Assembly (NCBI RefSeq): GCF_900240245.1
Contig: NZ_OESQ01000001.1
Location: 3,116,913 to 3,180,912 of the forward strand
From: Lachnoclostridium edouardi
GTDB lineage: Bacteria; Bacillota; Clostridia; Lachnospirales; Lachnospiraceae
DNA length: 64,000 nt
Direction: 5' to 3'
Shown piece by piece: positions 17,638 to 27,447 of this stretch. The notes below the pieces were generated by a model. That model was not told the origin of the DNA. It made no database searches and saw only the letters and a list, made by a program, of their open reading frames with translations. The position numbers and the translations under genes are program-made. Each line of letters starts with the position of its first letter. The stretch's first letter is position 1.

Positions 17638-17641
17638 AAAC

Positions 17642-17670
17642 TTGTTTTTTTCTATTTCTGGTTATATAAT
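17642..17670 (+). promoter_or_regulatory. Promoter for the nitroreductase gene
   Basis: TTGTTT (17642-17647), 17-nt spacer, TATAAT (17665-17670). Confidence 0.6.
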
Positions 17671-17728
17671 GAAAAAAAGTTAAAGTTTATATAATCACAG
17701 AGATGATAAATATAAGGAGGACAGAATT

Positions 17729-18256
17729 ATGAATGAAACAATCAAAAATTTACTGGCGAGAAGAAGTATCCGCAAGTTTAAGCCAGAGCAGATTAAAGAG
17801 GAAGAACTGAGTTTAATCCTGGAGGCAGGAAAGTATGCGGCTTCAGGCAAGAATATGCAGCCTACCCGTATGGTAGTTATTCAGAACAGAGAGATTCTTA
17901 ATAAACTGTCTGACATGAATAAGGAATTTCTGGGCAGACCGGAGATGAAGGACGCATTTTTCGGCGCTCCTACAGTGATCTTAGTGCTGGCGGACAAGGC
18001 TTCCCCAAACTATCTCTATGACGGAAGCTTAGTAATGGGAAATTTAATGACGGCCGCTACATCTTTGGGAATCGGTTCCTGCTGGATCAACAGAGCAAAA
18101 CAGGAGTTTGAAACTGAATATGGAAAGTCTCTTCTGAGGGAGTGGGGAATTGAAGGTGATTACGAGGGAATCGGCCACTGTATTCTGGGATATATAGACG
18201 GCGAACTTCCAAAGGCAGCTCCTAGAAAAGAAGATTTTGTTACATATGTAAGATAG
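17729..18256 (+). CDS. Nitroreductase-family FMN oxidoreductase
   Basis: A 175-residue flavoprotein of the short nitroreductase type. The N-terminal FMN-phosphate motif RRSIRKFKPEQI, AASGKNMQPTR, and the central GSLVMGNLMTAATSLGIGSCW are typical. These enzymes reduce nitro groups, quinones or flavins with NAD(P)H; the natural substrate is unknown. TAAGGAGG lies 8 nt before the ATG. Single gene with its own promoter and terminator. Confidence 0.9.
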   Translation: MNETIKNLLARRSIRKFKPEQIKEEELSLILEAGKYAASGKNMQPTRMVVIQNREILNKLSDMNKEFLGRPEMKDAFFGAPTVILVLADKASPNYLYDGSLVMGNLMTAATSLGIGSCWINRAKQEFETEYGKSLLREWGIEGDYEGIGHCILGYIDGELPKAAPRKEDFVTYVR

Positions 18257-18276
18257 TAAATGAGGAAAGGAGCTTT

Positions 18277-18302
18277 ACAGAAAACAGAATTTCTGTTTTT
18301 TT
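18277..18302 (+). terminator. Terminator after the nitroreductase gene
   Basis: ACAGAAA/TTTCTGT stem with a 6-nt loop and seven T. An outer AAAGGAGCTTT/AAAGTTCCTTT pairing extends the structure. Confidence 0.75.
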
Positions 18303-18352
18303 GCAAAGTTCCTTTTTCTGGTGTTATACCTTTAGAAAAGCGGGGATAAATT

Positions 18353-19135
18353 ATGGGATCAATTTACGGCGTCTACGCGGCGGCAGCTCTTTTTGCGGCA
18401 TCTCCGGCTTTGCCGGCAGGGCCGGGAGATATGATAGACCAAAGCCAGACTGAGACATATGAAAGTCAGGTTTTAGACACACTGCTCCAGGAAGCTACTT
18501 TTGACGCGGAAAAATTTAAGCTTCCAAATGAAGCTAAGGTGCTTGTGGTAGTAGAGGGGACAACCGGCACGGAGTGCAATGTTTATGCATATGAAAAAGT
18601 GGGAGACAGCTGGAAAAACAGATTATCAGGAAAAGGATATCTGGGACAAAACGGCATGAGCAACCACAGAGTTATGGGAGATAAAACTACGCCTATCGGT
18701 GTATTTCAAATGAATACTCCCTTTGGCCAGAAACCGGCCCTGGAGGGATTTCCAAAGAATTATATACAAGTAGACACTTCTTATGTGTGGTCTGATCAAA
18801 CAAACAGCCTTTGCCAGGATCTTTCTCAGGAAGGGGAGAGAGTAGGCAGCGCTGGGTATGCAGGATACTATGATTACGTCATTGACGCTGGCTTTAATAA
18901 AAACGCCGTGGAGAAAAAAGGGTCGGCTTTATTTCTTCACTGTGAAGGCGAATTTAAGGCCTGGACCTCAGGCTGCGTGGCAATAGAAAAGGAAAAAATG
19001 ATAGAGATTATGAGGCTGTACGGCACATATGGAGACGGCAGCTGCTACATTGCCCAGGCTCCGGCCGGAACCTTTGATTTCATATATGACTCTTATGGCG
19101 CTAACAATGGATTATCGCCGGATGGAGATTTCTAA
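18353..19135 (+). CDS. Secreted L,D-transpeptidase (YkuD fold)
   Basis: A 260-residue protein with an N-terminal hydrophobic stretch (GVYAAAALFAASPALPAG) that looks like a signal peptide. The YkuD catalytic motif is HCEGEFKAWTSGC, giving His196 and the nucleophile Cys208 in S-G-C, and the substrate side has TTPIGVFQMN. L,D-transpeptidases make 3-3 cross-links or attach proteins in peptidoglycan. The signal lacks basic residues at its very start, so a slightly different start is possible; GCGGGGAT lies 5 nt ahead of this ATG. It begins a run of envelope genes. Confidence 0.82.
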   Translation: MGSIYGVYAAAALFAASPALPAGPGDMIDQSQTETYESQVLDTLLQEATFDAEKFKLPNEAKVLVVVEGTTGTECNVYAYEKVGDSWKNRLSGKGYLGQNGMSNHRVMGDKTTPIGVFQMNTPFGQKPALEGFPKNYIQVDTSYVWSDQTNSLCQDLSQEGERVGSAGYAGYYDYVIDAGFNKNAVEKKGSALFLHCEGEFKAWTSGCVAIEKEKMIEIMRLYGTYGDGSCYIAQAPAGTFDFIYDSYGANNGLSPDGDF

Positions 19136-19164
19136 AAACTGGTTTTTAAATTTTAAGTTAATCG

Positions 19165-19193
19165 TTGACTATACTTTAAAGAATCATTATAAT
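19165..19193 (+). promoter_or_regulatory. Promoter for the transglutaminase-SGNH genes
   Basis: TTGACT (19165-19170), 17-nt spacer, TATAAT (19188-19193). The transcript would have a leader of about 70 nt. Confidence 0.75.
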
Positions 19194-19268
19194 TCTAAAT
19201 AAAGTTAAATATTGTTAGTATTGTCAGGAGACAGGAAATAAAAAGTTTTATTGCAAGCGGGGACACAT

Positions 19269-20309
19269 ATGAGAAAAGAAAAAATTTTTGCTCTTACTTT
19301 TGCTGCGGCAATTTCTTTAAGCTTGACTATGCCTGTATTAGCAGGAGAGTGGGAAAAGGAGGAGCAGGGAAGTGTAACCTGGAGATATAAGGGGGACGAC
19401 GGTTCTTACCTTAAAAATGAATGGCTGGAAACAGACGGCAAATGGTACTATTTAGATGAAAATGGGATCATGGTCACAGGCAGTTACATTGTAAACGGGA
19501 AAGAAGAACAGTTTGGGACAGACGGAGTTTGGATTGATACTTCTAAAGCTCAGGAAGCTTCTAATGCAGATAACAGTCTGATGAATTATGGACCGGGAAT
19601 CAGCCGCTGGGGAAGAGATGACAGGGGCTGGTATTATCAAAATTTTGACGGCAGCAGGGTACAGAATACCTGGGAGGAAATCTGGGGTGTTTGGTATTAT
19701 TTTAACGGCGAAGGTTATATGATGGAAAACGCCTGGATTGACACAAACGGGAAAAGATACCGGGTTGGCGAGGACGGAGCTATGCTGACAAGCCAGACCA
19801 TTACAGTAGACGGAATCCAATATGATCTGGGGGAGGACGGCTCAGTGCCTGTTCCTGCAAAAACAGAGGAGGAGCTTCAGGCAGAAGCTGTGGCCGCCGG
19901 TATTATTGCTTCTATTACAAACAACAATATGAGCAAGCCGCAAAAGGCCTCTGCTATTTATCAGTACGTCAGGGCAAACACCAGTTATACATACGGCGGC
20001 CTCAGACCGGAAAGCGGGGATGCGGCTGCAGCCCTTTATGGATTCCGCCGCCATTCCGGCAACTGCTTTGAATATTACGCTATGTCCAAATATCTTTTAG
20101 AGGCGGCAGGTATGCCGAATGTGCGGGTTACAAGAGCCTCAGACGGCGATCATTTTTGGAATCTGGTGAATGTAGACGGAACGTGGTATCACTTTGACGC
20201 TACCCCCCGCAGAACAGGAGGAACATGGTGTCTTGTTACTACCGGGCATCTGAGAAACTCCTGGGGAGTGCACAACTATGATGTAGCCGCCTATCCTGCA
20301 ACGCCATGA
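19269..20309 (+). CDS. Secreted transglutaminase-like protein with cell-wall-binding repeats
   Basis: The ATG at 19269 (after GCGGGGA) gives a signal peptide, MRKEKIFALTFAAAISLSLT, ending at VLAG. Residues 38-190 contain choline/glucan-binding-like repeats (EWLETDGKWYYLDENG, GVWYYFNGEGYM). Residues about 205-346 are a transglutaminase-like cysteine domain with Cys266 (GNCFEYYAM), His295 (GDHFWNLV) and Asp310 (WYHFDATP), a complete triad. Such proteins act as peptidases or cross-linkers at the wall. Its stop codon overlaps the next start (20306) by 4 nt. Confidence 0.88.
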   Translation: MRKEKIFALTFAAAISLSLTMPVLAGEWEKEEQGSVTWRYKGDDGSYLKNEWLETDGKWYYLDENGIMVTGSYIVNGKEEQFGTDGVWIDTSKAQEASNADNSLMNYGPGISRWGRDDRGWYYQNFDGSRVQNTWEEIWGVWYYFNGEGYMMENAWIDTNGKRYRVGEDGAMLTSQTITVDGIQYDLGEDGSVPVPAKTEEELQAEAVAAGIIASITNNNMSKPQKASAIYQYVRANTSYTYGGLRPESGDAAAALYGFRRHSGNCFEYYAMSKYLLEAAGMPNVRVTRASDGDHFWNLVNVDGTWYHFDATPRRTGGTWCLVTTGHLRNSWGVHNYDVAAYPATP

Positions 20310-21406
20310 CAGCTATGAAACACAAAATAAAAAAACGGATAACCAGGCTGATCCCGGCAGCTTTGTTTCTATTTGCTTTATGGATTTCCCAAAGGATTTT
20401 GCTTCCCAAATATCAGGGCACGGTAATTGAGGGAAATTTTACAGAGGAGTATTACAGAGAGCCGGTGGACCATGATCTGCTGATTATTGGAAATTGTGAA
20501 TCGTATGAAAACATTTCTACTATGGAATTGTGGAAAAAATACGGCATCACCAGTTACATCAGAGGCAATGCCAATCAGCTGGTATCTCAGTCCTACTATC
20601 TTTTTATGGAAGCGCTGGAGAGAGAAACGCCAAAGGCGGTTTTGTTTAATGTGCAGGCCATGGCGGTAGAGGGACAAGATACAGAAGAATATAACAGAAT
20701 GGTTTTTGACGGAATGAAATGGGGCAGATACAAATGGAATGGCATTCAGGCCTCGGCCATGGAAGATGAGAATATAATAGATTACCTTTTCCCTATTTTC
20801 CGGTATCATTCCCGCTGGAGCAGCCTGACAGAAGAAGATTTTACATATGCATTTAAGGAAAAGCCTTTAACATCCTTTAACGGATATTATCTGCGGGCTG
20901 ATATTCGTCCTGCAGGAGAATTTCCGGCAGAGCGGAGAAGAGGAGATTACACCTTTCCGGAAACGAATTATCAATATTTGGATAAGATTCGGGAAGCGTG
21001 TGAGGAAAGAGGCATCAGCCTGATTCTTATGAAAGCCCCCAGCCTGTATCCGGAGTGGCCGGAGCCTTATGAAGAACAAATTCTTCAGTACGCTGCAGAA
21101 TATAATCTGTCCTACTACAACTTTTTAAAGCTGATGGATGATGCGGGCCTGGATATGGCTGTAGATACATATGATGAGGGACTTCATTTAAATGTATACG
21201 GGGCAGAGAAAGTGGCGGATTATCTGGGAGCAGATCTAGTTGAAAAGTTTGGACTGAAGGACCGGAGAAATGAGGCGGAAACTGCCCTTTGGTTTAACCG
21301 GCGGCTGACAGCTTATGAGGAAGAAAAGGAACGTCAGGCAGAAGAATTTAAGACATTAGGGTATATTCGCAGATTTACAGAGGAAGAGGAGAATATAACT
21401 CCATAA
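20306..21406 (+). CDS. Membrane-anchored SGNH/DltD-like protein, partner of MBOAT acyltransferase
   Basis: A 366-residue protein with one N-terminal transmembrane helix (LIPAALFLFALWISQRILL) and an extracytoplasmic SGNH-like domain. Block I reads LIIGNCESYENIST, with Cys64 where most SGNH enzymes have the nucleophilic Ser, and block V is DEGLHLNVYG with the catalytic His. I recognise this as the Clostridia family usually found with MBOAT proteins. It overlaps the transglutaminase gene and lies four genes ahead of the MBOAT. A role as surface acyl transferase or esterase is inferred from that pairing. The tail is charged and helical. Confidence 0.75.
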   Translation: MTAMKHKIKKRITRLIPAALFLFALWISQRILLPKYQGTVIEGNFTEEYYREPVDHDLLIIGNCESYENISTMELWKKYGITSYIRGNANQLVSQSYYLFMEALERETPKAVLFNVQAMAVEGQDTEEYNRMVFDGMKWGRYKWNGIQASAMEDENIIDYLFPIFRYHSRWSSLTEEDFTYAFKEKPLTSFNGYYLRADIRPAGEFPAERRRGDYTFPETNYQYLDKIREACEERGISLILMKAPSLYPEWPEPYEEQILQYAAEYNLSYYNFLKLMDDAGLDMAVDTYDEGLHLNVYGAEKVADYLGADLVEKFGLKDRRNEAETALWFNRRLTAYEEEKERQAEEFKTLGYIRRFTEEEENITP

Positions 21407-21441
21407 TATATAATAAAAAGAAACACAAGGAGATAAAGCAA

Positions 21442-21933
21442 ATGAGAAAAATTGCAACAATAGGGGAGGCGGTAATAGCAACATTGGCAGTATCCATATG
21501 CGCATGGGGAGCAGAAAAGAAAACTGCATATACATTTACCTCCGGGGAAGTGCAGATGGCTGTAGGAGAGCAGGCAAAGCCGGTGCTTGATCAGTTAGGT
21601 AAAGAGAAGGAAGTGAAAACCCTGACTAACTGTGCGAACGGAGGCAAGGATAAGGTTTACGTGTATGAGAATTTTGATATCTACACCACTCAAAATGAGA
21701 AGAAAGACACGATTATCCAGACTATTGTTCTCACAAGCGCTCAGGCGGCAACCGAGGAGGGATTAAAGCTGGGACAAAAACCGGCGGATGTAAAAAAGGC
21801 TTATCCTGATGCTGTGGAGGAATTTGGCCTGTATACAGTTTCTTTGGAAAACTCCAGAATTGTGATTGACTGCGGAATGAAAAATGACAAGGTAGTAGAT
21901 ATTTCTTATGAGTATGTGGAAAGTAAAAAGTAA
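21442..21933 (+). CDS. Small secreted protein of unknown function
   Basis: A 163-residue protein with an N-terminal signal-like segment (IGEAVIATLAVSICAWGAE). The mature part has a short beta pattern with a pair of cysteines. It ends KNDKVVDISYEYVE, a pattern like BLIP/SmpA-type folds (GLKLGQKPADVKKAYP helps this idea). I do not recognise a named family. AAGGAGATAAAGCAA stands before the ATG. It sits between the SGNH and FkbH genes and may be periplasmic-side support for that pathway; inference only. Confidence 0.6.
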   Translation: MRKIATIGEAVIATLAVSICAWGAEKKTAYTFTSGEVQMAVGEQAKPVLDQLGKEKEVKTLTNCANGGKDKVYVYENFDIYTTQNEKKDTIIQTIVLTSAQAATEEGLKLGQKPADVKKAYPDAVEEFGLYTVSLENSRIVIDCGMKNDKVVDISYEYVESKK

Positions 21934-22035
21934 TGTCTGGAAGCAAAAGGGAGTTGTCATAGGCAGCTGCCCTTTTGTTGTTTTACGGGAAAAATATTCC
22001 TATGAAACTGACAGATTAAGGCACAGGAGGAGTCC

Positions 22036-23841
22036 ATGAGGGAACTGGAGTACCCTTTTGACGGGGGAGAACTGCTGAAGAAAAAAAGGCAGCTGAGAAA
22101 AATATTGTTGGGAGAGCCGGCTGCACGGATAAAAAAGAAAATTGCAGTGCTGGGCGGTTCTACCACCCATGATATTGTAAAGATGCTGGAACTGTTTTTG
22201 CTGAATCAGGGGATTTGTCCGGAATTTTACGAATCAGAGTACAACCGCTATTATGAAGACGCAGTGTTTCCAAATGAAAAGCTGGCTGCATTTGGGCCGG
22301 ATATTGTATATATTCACACCACCTTCAGAAATATTACAGAGGGTATGTTTCCAAAGGTAACAGACTCAGAGAAAGCAATAGAAGAAAAACTTTCCCAGAC
22401 ATATTATCATTTCCAGCAGGCCTGGGAGGGACTGAGAAAACAGTACCACTGCCTGATTATCCAGAATAATTTTGAAAAACTGCCATACAGATTGCTGGGC
22501 AATATGGATATTTGGGATCAAAGGGGCAGGGGATGGTTTTTGGAGCAGCTGAACCTAAGGTTTAGTCAATATGCCCAGGAGCACGAGGACTTTTTGATTC
22601 AGGATATTGGATGGTTGGCAGCAGAATATGGGCTGAGTAAATGGAGTGATCCTGTATATTGGAACATGTATAAATACAGCCCGGCAGTGCCTGCTATTCC
22701 GGAACTGGCTTTTAATTTGTCAAATATTATAAAGGCTGTATACGGAAAAAGTAAGAAAGCTATGGCCCTGGATTTAGACAATACTTTGTGGGGCGGAGTT
22801 GTAGGGGACGACGGACCGGAAAATATTGAGATCGGCCAGGAGACAGGCATGGCCCAGATTTATCTGGAGTTTCAGAACTATTTAAAAGAACATCAGGAGA
22901 GAGGCGTTCTTTTAACAGTAAACTCTAAAAATGAGGAGAGCAATGCTTTGGCAGGGCTAAAGAGACCTGACAGCGCTTTAAAGCCAGAGGATTTTGCAGC
23001 CATAAGGGCCAACTGGGAGCCAAAGGACAAGAATTTGAGACAGCTTGCAGGGGAGCTGAATCTGGGCCTTGACGCCTTTGTATTTGTAGATGATAATCCG
23101 GCGGAAAGATACCGGGTGTCAGTTCAGATCCCGGAGGTCTCTGTTCCTGAAATGACAGAGGGACAAGAGCCAGAGCCGGAAAAATATATAAGGATTTTGG
23201 ACCGTTCCGGATTTTTTGAGCCGATACAGCTGTCGGGAGATGATTTAAAAAGAAATAGCATGTATCAGGCAAACACCAGGAGAAAGCAGTTAGAGACAGC
23301 CTGTGAGAATTATGAGGACTACCTGCATTCTTTGGAGATGAAGGGAGAGATCGGGCCGTTTTCCCCTGTTTATATGCAGAGAATTGCCCAGCTGACAAAT
23401 AAATCTAATCAATTTAATTTAACTACAAAACGGTTTGACCAGGCAGAGCTGGAGTCTTGCGTGGCAGATGGAAATTATCTTACCCTGTACGGAAAACTGA
23501 CAGACAAATTTGGGGACAATGGAGTAGTTTCAGTTGTAATGGGAAAACAGGAAAAGGATGTGCTTCATCTGGAGCTTTGGCTGATGTCCTGCCGGGTATT
23601 AAAAAGGGATATGGAAAAGGCTATGCTGGACCAGACGGTGATGGAGGCCAAAAGGCGGAATATTGACTGGTTAATAGGATATTATTATCCTACGGCCAAA
23701 AATGAGATGGTCCGTTATTTTTATCAGGATATGGGCTTTTTGCTGGTGAAAGAAGAGGCGGACGGCTCGTCAGTGTGGAAGCTGAATACAAAGAGCTACA
23801 AAAAGCAGAATCGTGTAATTGCAGTGAATAAATGTGATTAA
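22036..23841 (+). CDS. FkbH-like HAD-IIIC protein (glyceryl-ACP loading)
   Basis: This 601-residue protein has the three-part build of FkbH proteins: an N-terminal SGNH-like region (AVLGGSTTHDIVKMLELF), a HAD-IIIC core with the DxD motif ALDLDNTLWGGVVGDDG (Asp246, Asp248), later VFVDDNPAER, and a C-terminal GNAT-like region (LTNKSNQFNLTTKRF, DNGVVSVVMG). Characterised FkbH proteins dephosphorylate 1,3-bisphosphoglycerate and place the glyceryl group on an acyl carrier protein. The next gene, 12 nt on, is such a carrier protein, followed by an MBOAT. AGGAGGAG precedes the ATG. A substrate other than the glyceryl unit is possible. Confidence 0.85.
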   Translation: MRELEYPFDGGELLKKKRQLRKILLGEPAARIKKKIAVLGGSTTHDIVKMLELFLLNQGICPEFYESEYNRYYEDAVFPNEKLAAFGPDIVYIHTTFRNITEGMFPKVTDSEKAIEEKLSQTYYHFQQAWEGLRKQYHCLIIQNNFEKLPYRLLGNMDIWDQRGRGWFLEQLNLRFSQYAQEHEDFLIQDIGWLAAEYGLSKWSDPVYWNMYKYSPAVPAIPELAFNLSNIIKAVYGKSKKAMALDLDNTLWGGVVGDDGPENIEIGQETGMAQIYLEFQNYLKEHQERGVLLTVNSKNEESNALAGLKRPDSALKPEDFAAIRANWEPKDKNLRQLAGELNLGLDAFVFVDDNPAERYRVSVQIPEVSVPEMTEGQEPEPEKYIRILDRSGFFEPIQLSGDDLKRNSMYQANTRRKQLETACENYEDYLHSLEMKGEIGPFSPVYMQRIAQLTNKSNQFNLTTKRFDQAELESCVADGNYLTLYGKLTDKFGDNGVVSVVMGKQEKDVLHLELWLMSCRVLKRDMEKAMLDQTVMEAKRRNIDWLIGYYYPTAKNEMVRYFYQDMGFLLVKEEADGSSVWKLNTKSYKKQNRVIAVNKCD

Positions 23842-23853
23842 GGAGAAAGTGAA

Positions 23854-24096
23854 ATGACAAGGGAAGAAGTGTTTGAAAAGTTAAATGAAGTGTTCCAGGA
23901 TGTATTTGACGATTCCTCTATCCAGGTAAAGGATAAGACAACGGCGGCAGATATTGAGGATTGGGACAGCCTAGAGCATATTAATCTGATTGTAGCTGTG
24001 GAGGCTATGTTTCAAATTAAATTTGGAATGGGCCAAGTTACAAAGATGAAAAATGTAGGGGAGATGGCTGATATCATTCTGGAGAAATTAGGTTAA
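23854..24096 (+). CDS. Acyl carrier protein (pathway-specific)
   Basis: An 80-residue carrier protein with the phosphopantetheine site DWDSLEHI (Ser39) and the usual four-helix acidic profile. It lies between the FkbH-like gene (12 nt) and the MBOAT gene (5 nt), so it is not the fatty-acid ACP, which normally sits in fab clusters. It would carry the glyceryl or related acyl unit. AAGGAGAAAGTGAA stands before the ATG. Confidence 0.9.
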   Translation: MTREEVFEKLNEVFQDVFDDSSIQVKDKTTAADIEDWDSLEHINLIVAVEAMFQIKFGMGQVTKMKNVGEMADIILEKLG

Positions 24097-24101
24097 GAGA
24101 C

Positions 24102-25646
24102 ATGACATTTGTATCATATGAGTTTTTTATATTTGCAGGAGGGATTTGGCTCCTTTATAGCGTCTCGTCAAAAATATTTTCTCATTCAGTCAGGCTGAAG
24201 CCCGGATTATTGTTCTTAGCCAGCGCCGGGTTTTTGTGGATTTGCGGCGGCTGGCTAAGCCTGATTTTTTACGGGCTTACAGCAGGGCTTGTATGGGCAG
24301 GCGGATTGGAAATTGAGAGGCGAAGAGATAAGAAAAAGCAGGGAACCGGACATATTTTCGGGGCTGTACTTGCGCTTTTACTGTGTATGCTGGCAGTATT
24401 CCGGTATATAAATTTTCCAGGTTATACTGTGGAAGAAATCAGCTGGCTTACAGGAGGGGACTGGCAGTGGACGCCTATTGAAATAGCCGCGCCTATAGCC
24501 ATATCCTTTTACACCCTGACTCTTCTGGGATATTTAATAGACGTATATTGGGGAAGCTTAAAGGCGGAAAAAAATATTTTCCGACTGATGCTGTTTGGAG
24601 GTTTCTTTCCCCAGATGTCAGTAGGCCCGGTGGCCCGGTATGACAGGCTTTCTCCCACTCTTTTTGGGGAGCCGGGGATTACACGGTCCGATATACAGGA
24701 AGGTTGCTTGACGATTGTCTGGGGCTTGTTTAAAAAGCTGGTGATTTCTGAACGGCTGGCTGTTATTGTAAATACAGTATATGGAGATATGGAAACCTAC
24801 AGCGGAAGCTTTCTGGTAATAGGGGCGGTCTGCTTTGCATTTCAGCTTTATACAGACTTTGGAGGGGCTGTGGACATTGCCACAGGTACGGCCAGACTTT
24901 TTGGGGTTAGGCTGGAGCTTAATTTTAACCAGCCCTTTTATTCCAGGTCAGTGGCAGAATTCTGGAGAAGATGGCACATAACCTTAGGCGGATGGTTTAA
25001 GGATTATGTAATGTACCCTCTGTTAAAAAGCAGGCTGTTTCAGAAAATGGGAAGCTGGGGAAAAAAGCGTTTTGGAAAGAAGCAGGGGAAAAAGGTGCCT
25101 GTTATTGCAGGACTTTTTACGGTTTGGTTTTTGCTGGGGCTTTGGCATGGAGGAAAGTGGACCTTTATTATTGGCTCTGGTTTGTATCATGCCCTCCTTA
25201 TGAGCCTTGCTGTGGCGGCGGAGCCGGCGGTTAAAAGGTTTTATGAAAAAACAAAAATATCTGTAGATCATCCGATTTGGGTAATGTTTCAAAGAGTGAG
25301 AACATTTATATTGGTGGCCGTGGGATTCGTCTTTTTCCGCTCTGATTCTCTGGCCATGGCTTTTAATATTTTTTCAGGAATGTTTTCCGGCAATACCGGT
25401 CTGTTTACCAAGGAAGGATTTCTTTCTATGGGGCTTTCAGCAGCCGACATCATGGTTTTGGCTGTTTCTATGATTATTTTATGGTGGGATTCCTTTAGAA
25501 AGGAACATAGGGAGGAAGAATGCAGGCAGGCTGATGAAAAAAACTGGAAAACAGCGGTAAGTCTATTGTTGGCCTTTGTTGTTTTAATTTTAGGCTGTTA
25601 TGGAAGAGGATATGATCCGGCGGCCTTTATTTACGCTCAGTTTTAG
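24102..25646 (+). CDS. MBOAT-family membrane O-acyltransferase (AlgI/DltB-like)
   Basis: A 514-residue polytopic membrane protein with about ten or more hydrophobic segments. It has the MBOAT landmarks FFPQMSVGPVARYDRL, FWRRWHITLGGWFKDYV, and the catalytic His in LLGLWHGGKWTFI (His349) followed by GLYHALLM. Relatives AlgI and DltB move acyl groups across the membrane from a carrier to surface polymers. With the ACP directly upstream (5-nt gap), the expected donor is the carrier loaded by the FkbH-like protein. The acceptor glycan or teichoic acid cannot be told from sequence. Confidence 0.9.
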   Translation: MTFVSYEFFIFAGGIWLLYSVSSKIFSHSVRLKPGLLFLASAGFLWICGGWLSLIFYGLTAGLVWAGGLEIERRRDKKKQGTGHIFGAVLALLLCMLAVFRYINFPGYTVEEISWLTGGDWQWTPIEIAAPIAISFYTLTLLGYLIDVYWGSLKAEKNIFRLMLFGGFFPQMSVGPVARYDRLSPTLFGEPGITRSDIQEGCLTIVWGLFKKLVISERLAVIVNTVYGDMETYSGSFLVIGAVCFAFQLYTDFGGAVDIATGTARLFGVRLELNFNQPFYSRSVAEFWRRWHITLGGWFKDYVMYPLLKSRLFQKMGSWGKKRFGKKQGKKVPVIAGLFTVWFLLGLWHGGKWTFIIGSGLYHALLMSLAVAAEPAVKRFYEKTKISVDHPIWVMFQRVRTFILVAVGFVFFRSDSLAMAFNIFSGMFSGNTGLFTKEGFLSMGLSAADIMVLAVSMIILWWDSFRKEHREEECRQADEKNWKTAVSLLLAFVVLILGCYGRGYDPAAFIYAQF

Positions 25647-25718
25647 ATTATAAAGGCCAGGATTTTGTACAGAAACGTTACATAACCTGCTTTTATAATA
25701 GTCATTCCTATTGAATAG

Positions 25719-25747
25719 TTGACAAATAAAGAAACCATTGCTATTAT
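25719..25747 (+). promoter_or_regulatory. Promoter for ilvN-ilvC
   Basis: TTGACA (25719-25724), 17-nt spacer, TATTAT (25742-25747). The leader is about 30 nt, too short for a T-box or peptide attenuator. Confidence 0.78.
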
Positions 25748-25780
25748 TGAATGAAACACATAGGAAACAGGAGAATTTGA

Positions 25781-26281
25781 ATGGAAAGAATTGTTTTATC
25801 TTTATTAGTAGACAATACAGCAGGTGTGCTTGCCAGGGTTTCCGGGCTGTTCAGCCGAAGGGGATATAACATTGAAAGTTTGACTGTAGGTACCACTGCA
25901 GATGAAAGATATTCCAGAATGACCGTGGTTTCCTTTGGAGACCAGAAGATTCTGGAGCAGATTAAGAATCAGCTGGAAAAGCTGGAGGACGTAAGGGATA
26001 TTAAGGAATTAAGAGGAAAAAGCTCTGTATACAGAGAGCTGATTTTGATTAAGGTGAAGGCCAATGCCAACGAGAGACAGGCAGTGTCGGCTATCGCCAA
26101 TATTTTCCGGGCTTCCATTGTAGACGTGGGAAAGGAATCCCTGACTGTTATGCTGACAGGAGATCAGTCTAAGCTGGATGCTTTGATTAATCTTATGGAG
26201 GATTATGAGATTCTGGAGTTAGCCAGAACAGGCGTAACAGGTTTATCCAGAGGCGCGGAGGATATCCGCTATTTACCGTAA
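25781..26281 (+). CDS. ilvN: Acetolactate synthase small (regulatory) subunit
   Basis: A 166-residue protein starting with an ACT domain (LSLLVDNTAGVLARVSGLFS, RRGYNIESLTVG) and a C-terminal small-subunit domain. It binds valine and controls the catalytic subunit IlvB, which is not in this window. ACAGGAGAATTTGA precedes the ATG. ilvC follows after 96 nt, likely in the same operon. Confidence 0.93.
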   Translation: MERIVLSLLVDNTAGVLARVSGLFSRRGYNIESLTVGTTADERYSRMTVVSFGDQKILEQIKNQLEKLEDVRDIKELRGKSSVYRELILIKVKANANERQAVSAIANIFRASIVDVGKESLTVMLTGDQSKLDALINLMEDYEILELARTGVTGLSRGAEDIRYLP

Positions 26282-26365
26282 GCTAGAGAAGGCTGCCAAA
26301 GGCGGACAGAGAGTCGTCGGTGGATTTTCTTTAACAAATATATTTTATGGAATAATAGAAGTTGA

Positions 26366-27388
<1,023 letters not shown>

Positions 27389-27403
27389 AATAAATAAGTA
27401 CAT

Positions 27404-27445
27404 AAAAAAGGCCGGGGCTAACAGATAATTAGTCCCGGCCTTTTT
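27404..27445. terminator. Bidirectional terminator between ilvC and lysR
   Basis: AAAAAGGCCGGG and CCCGGCCTTTTT pair across a short loop, with A and T runs on the two sides; it serves the convergent genes. Confidence 0.93.
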
Positions 27446-27447
27446 CA

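Noticed and set aside
22925..23398. 157-codon open frame opposite the FkbH-like gene
   Set aside because: Antisense to a well-supported gene, no start site signal, product rich in Pro/Ser as in shadows.
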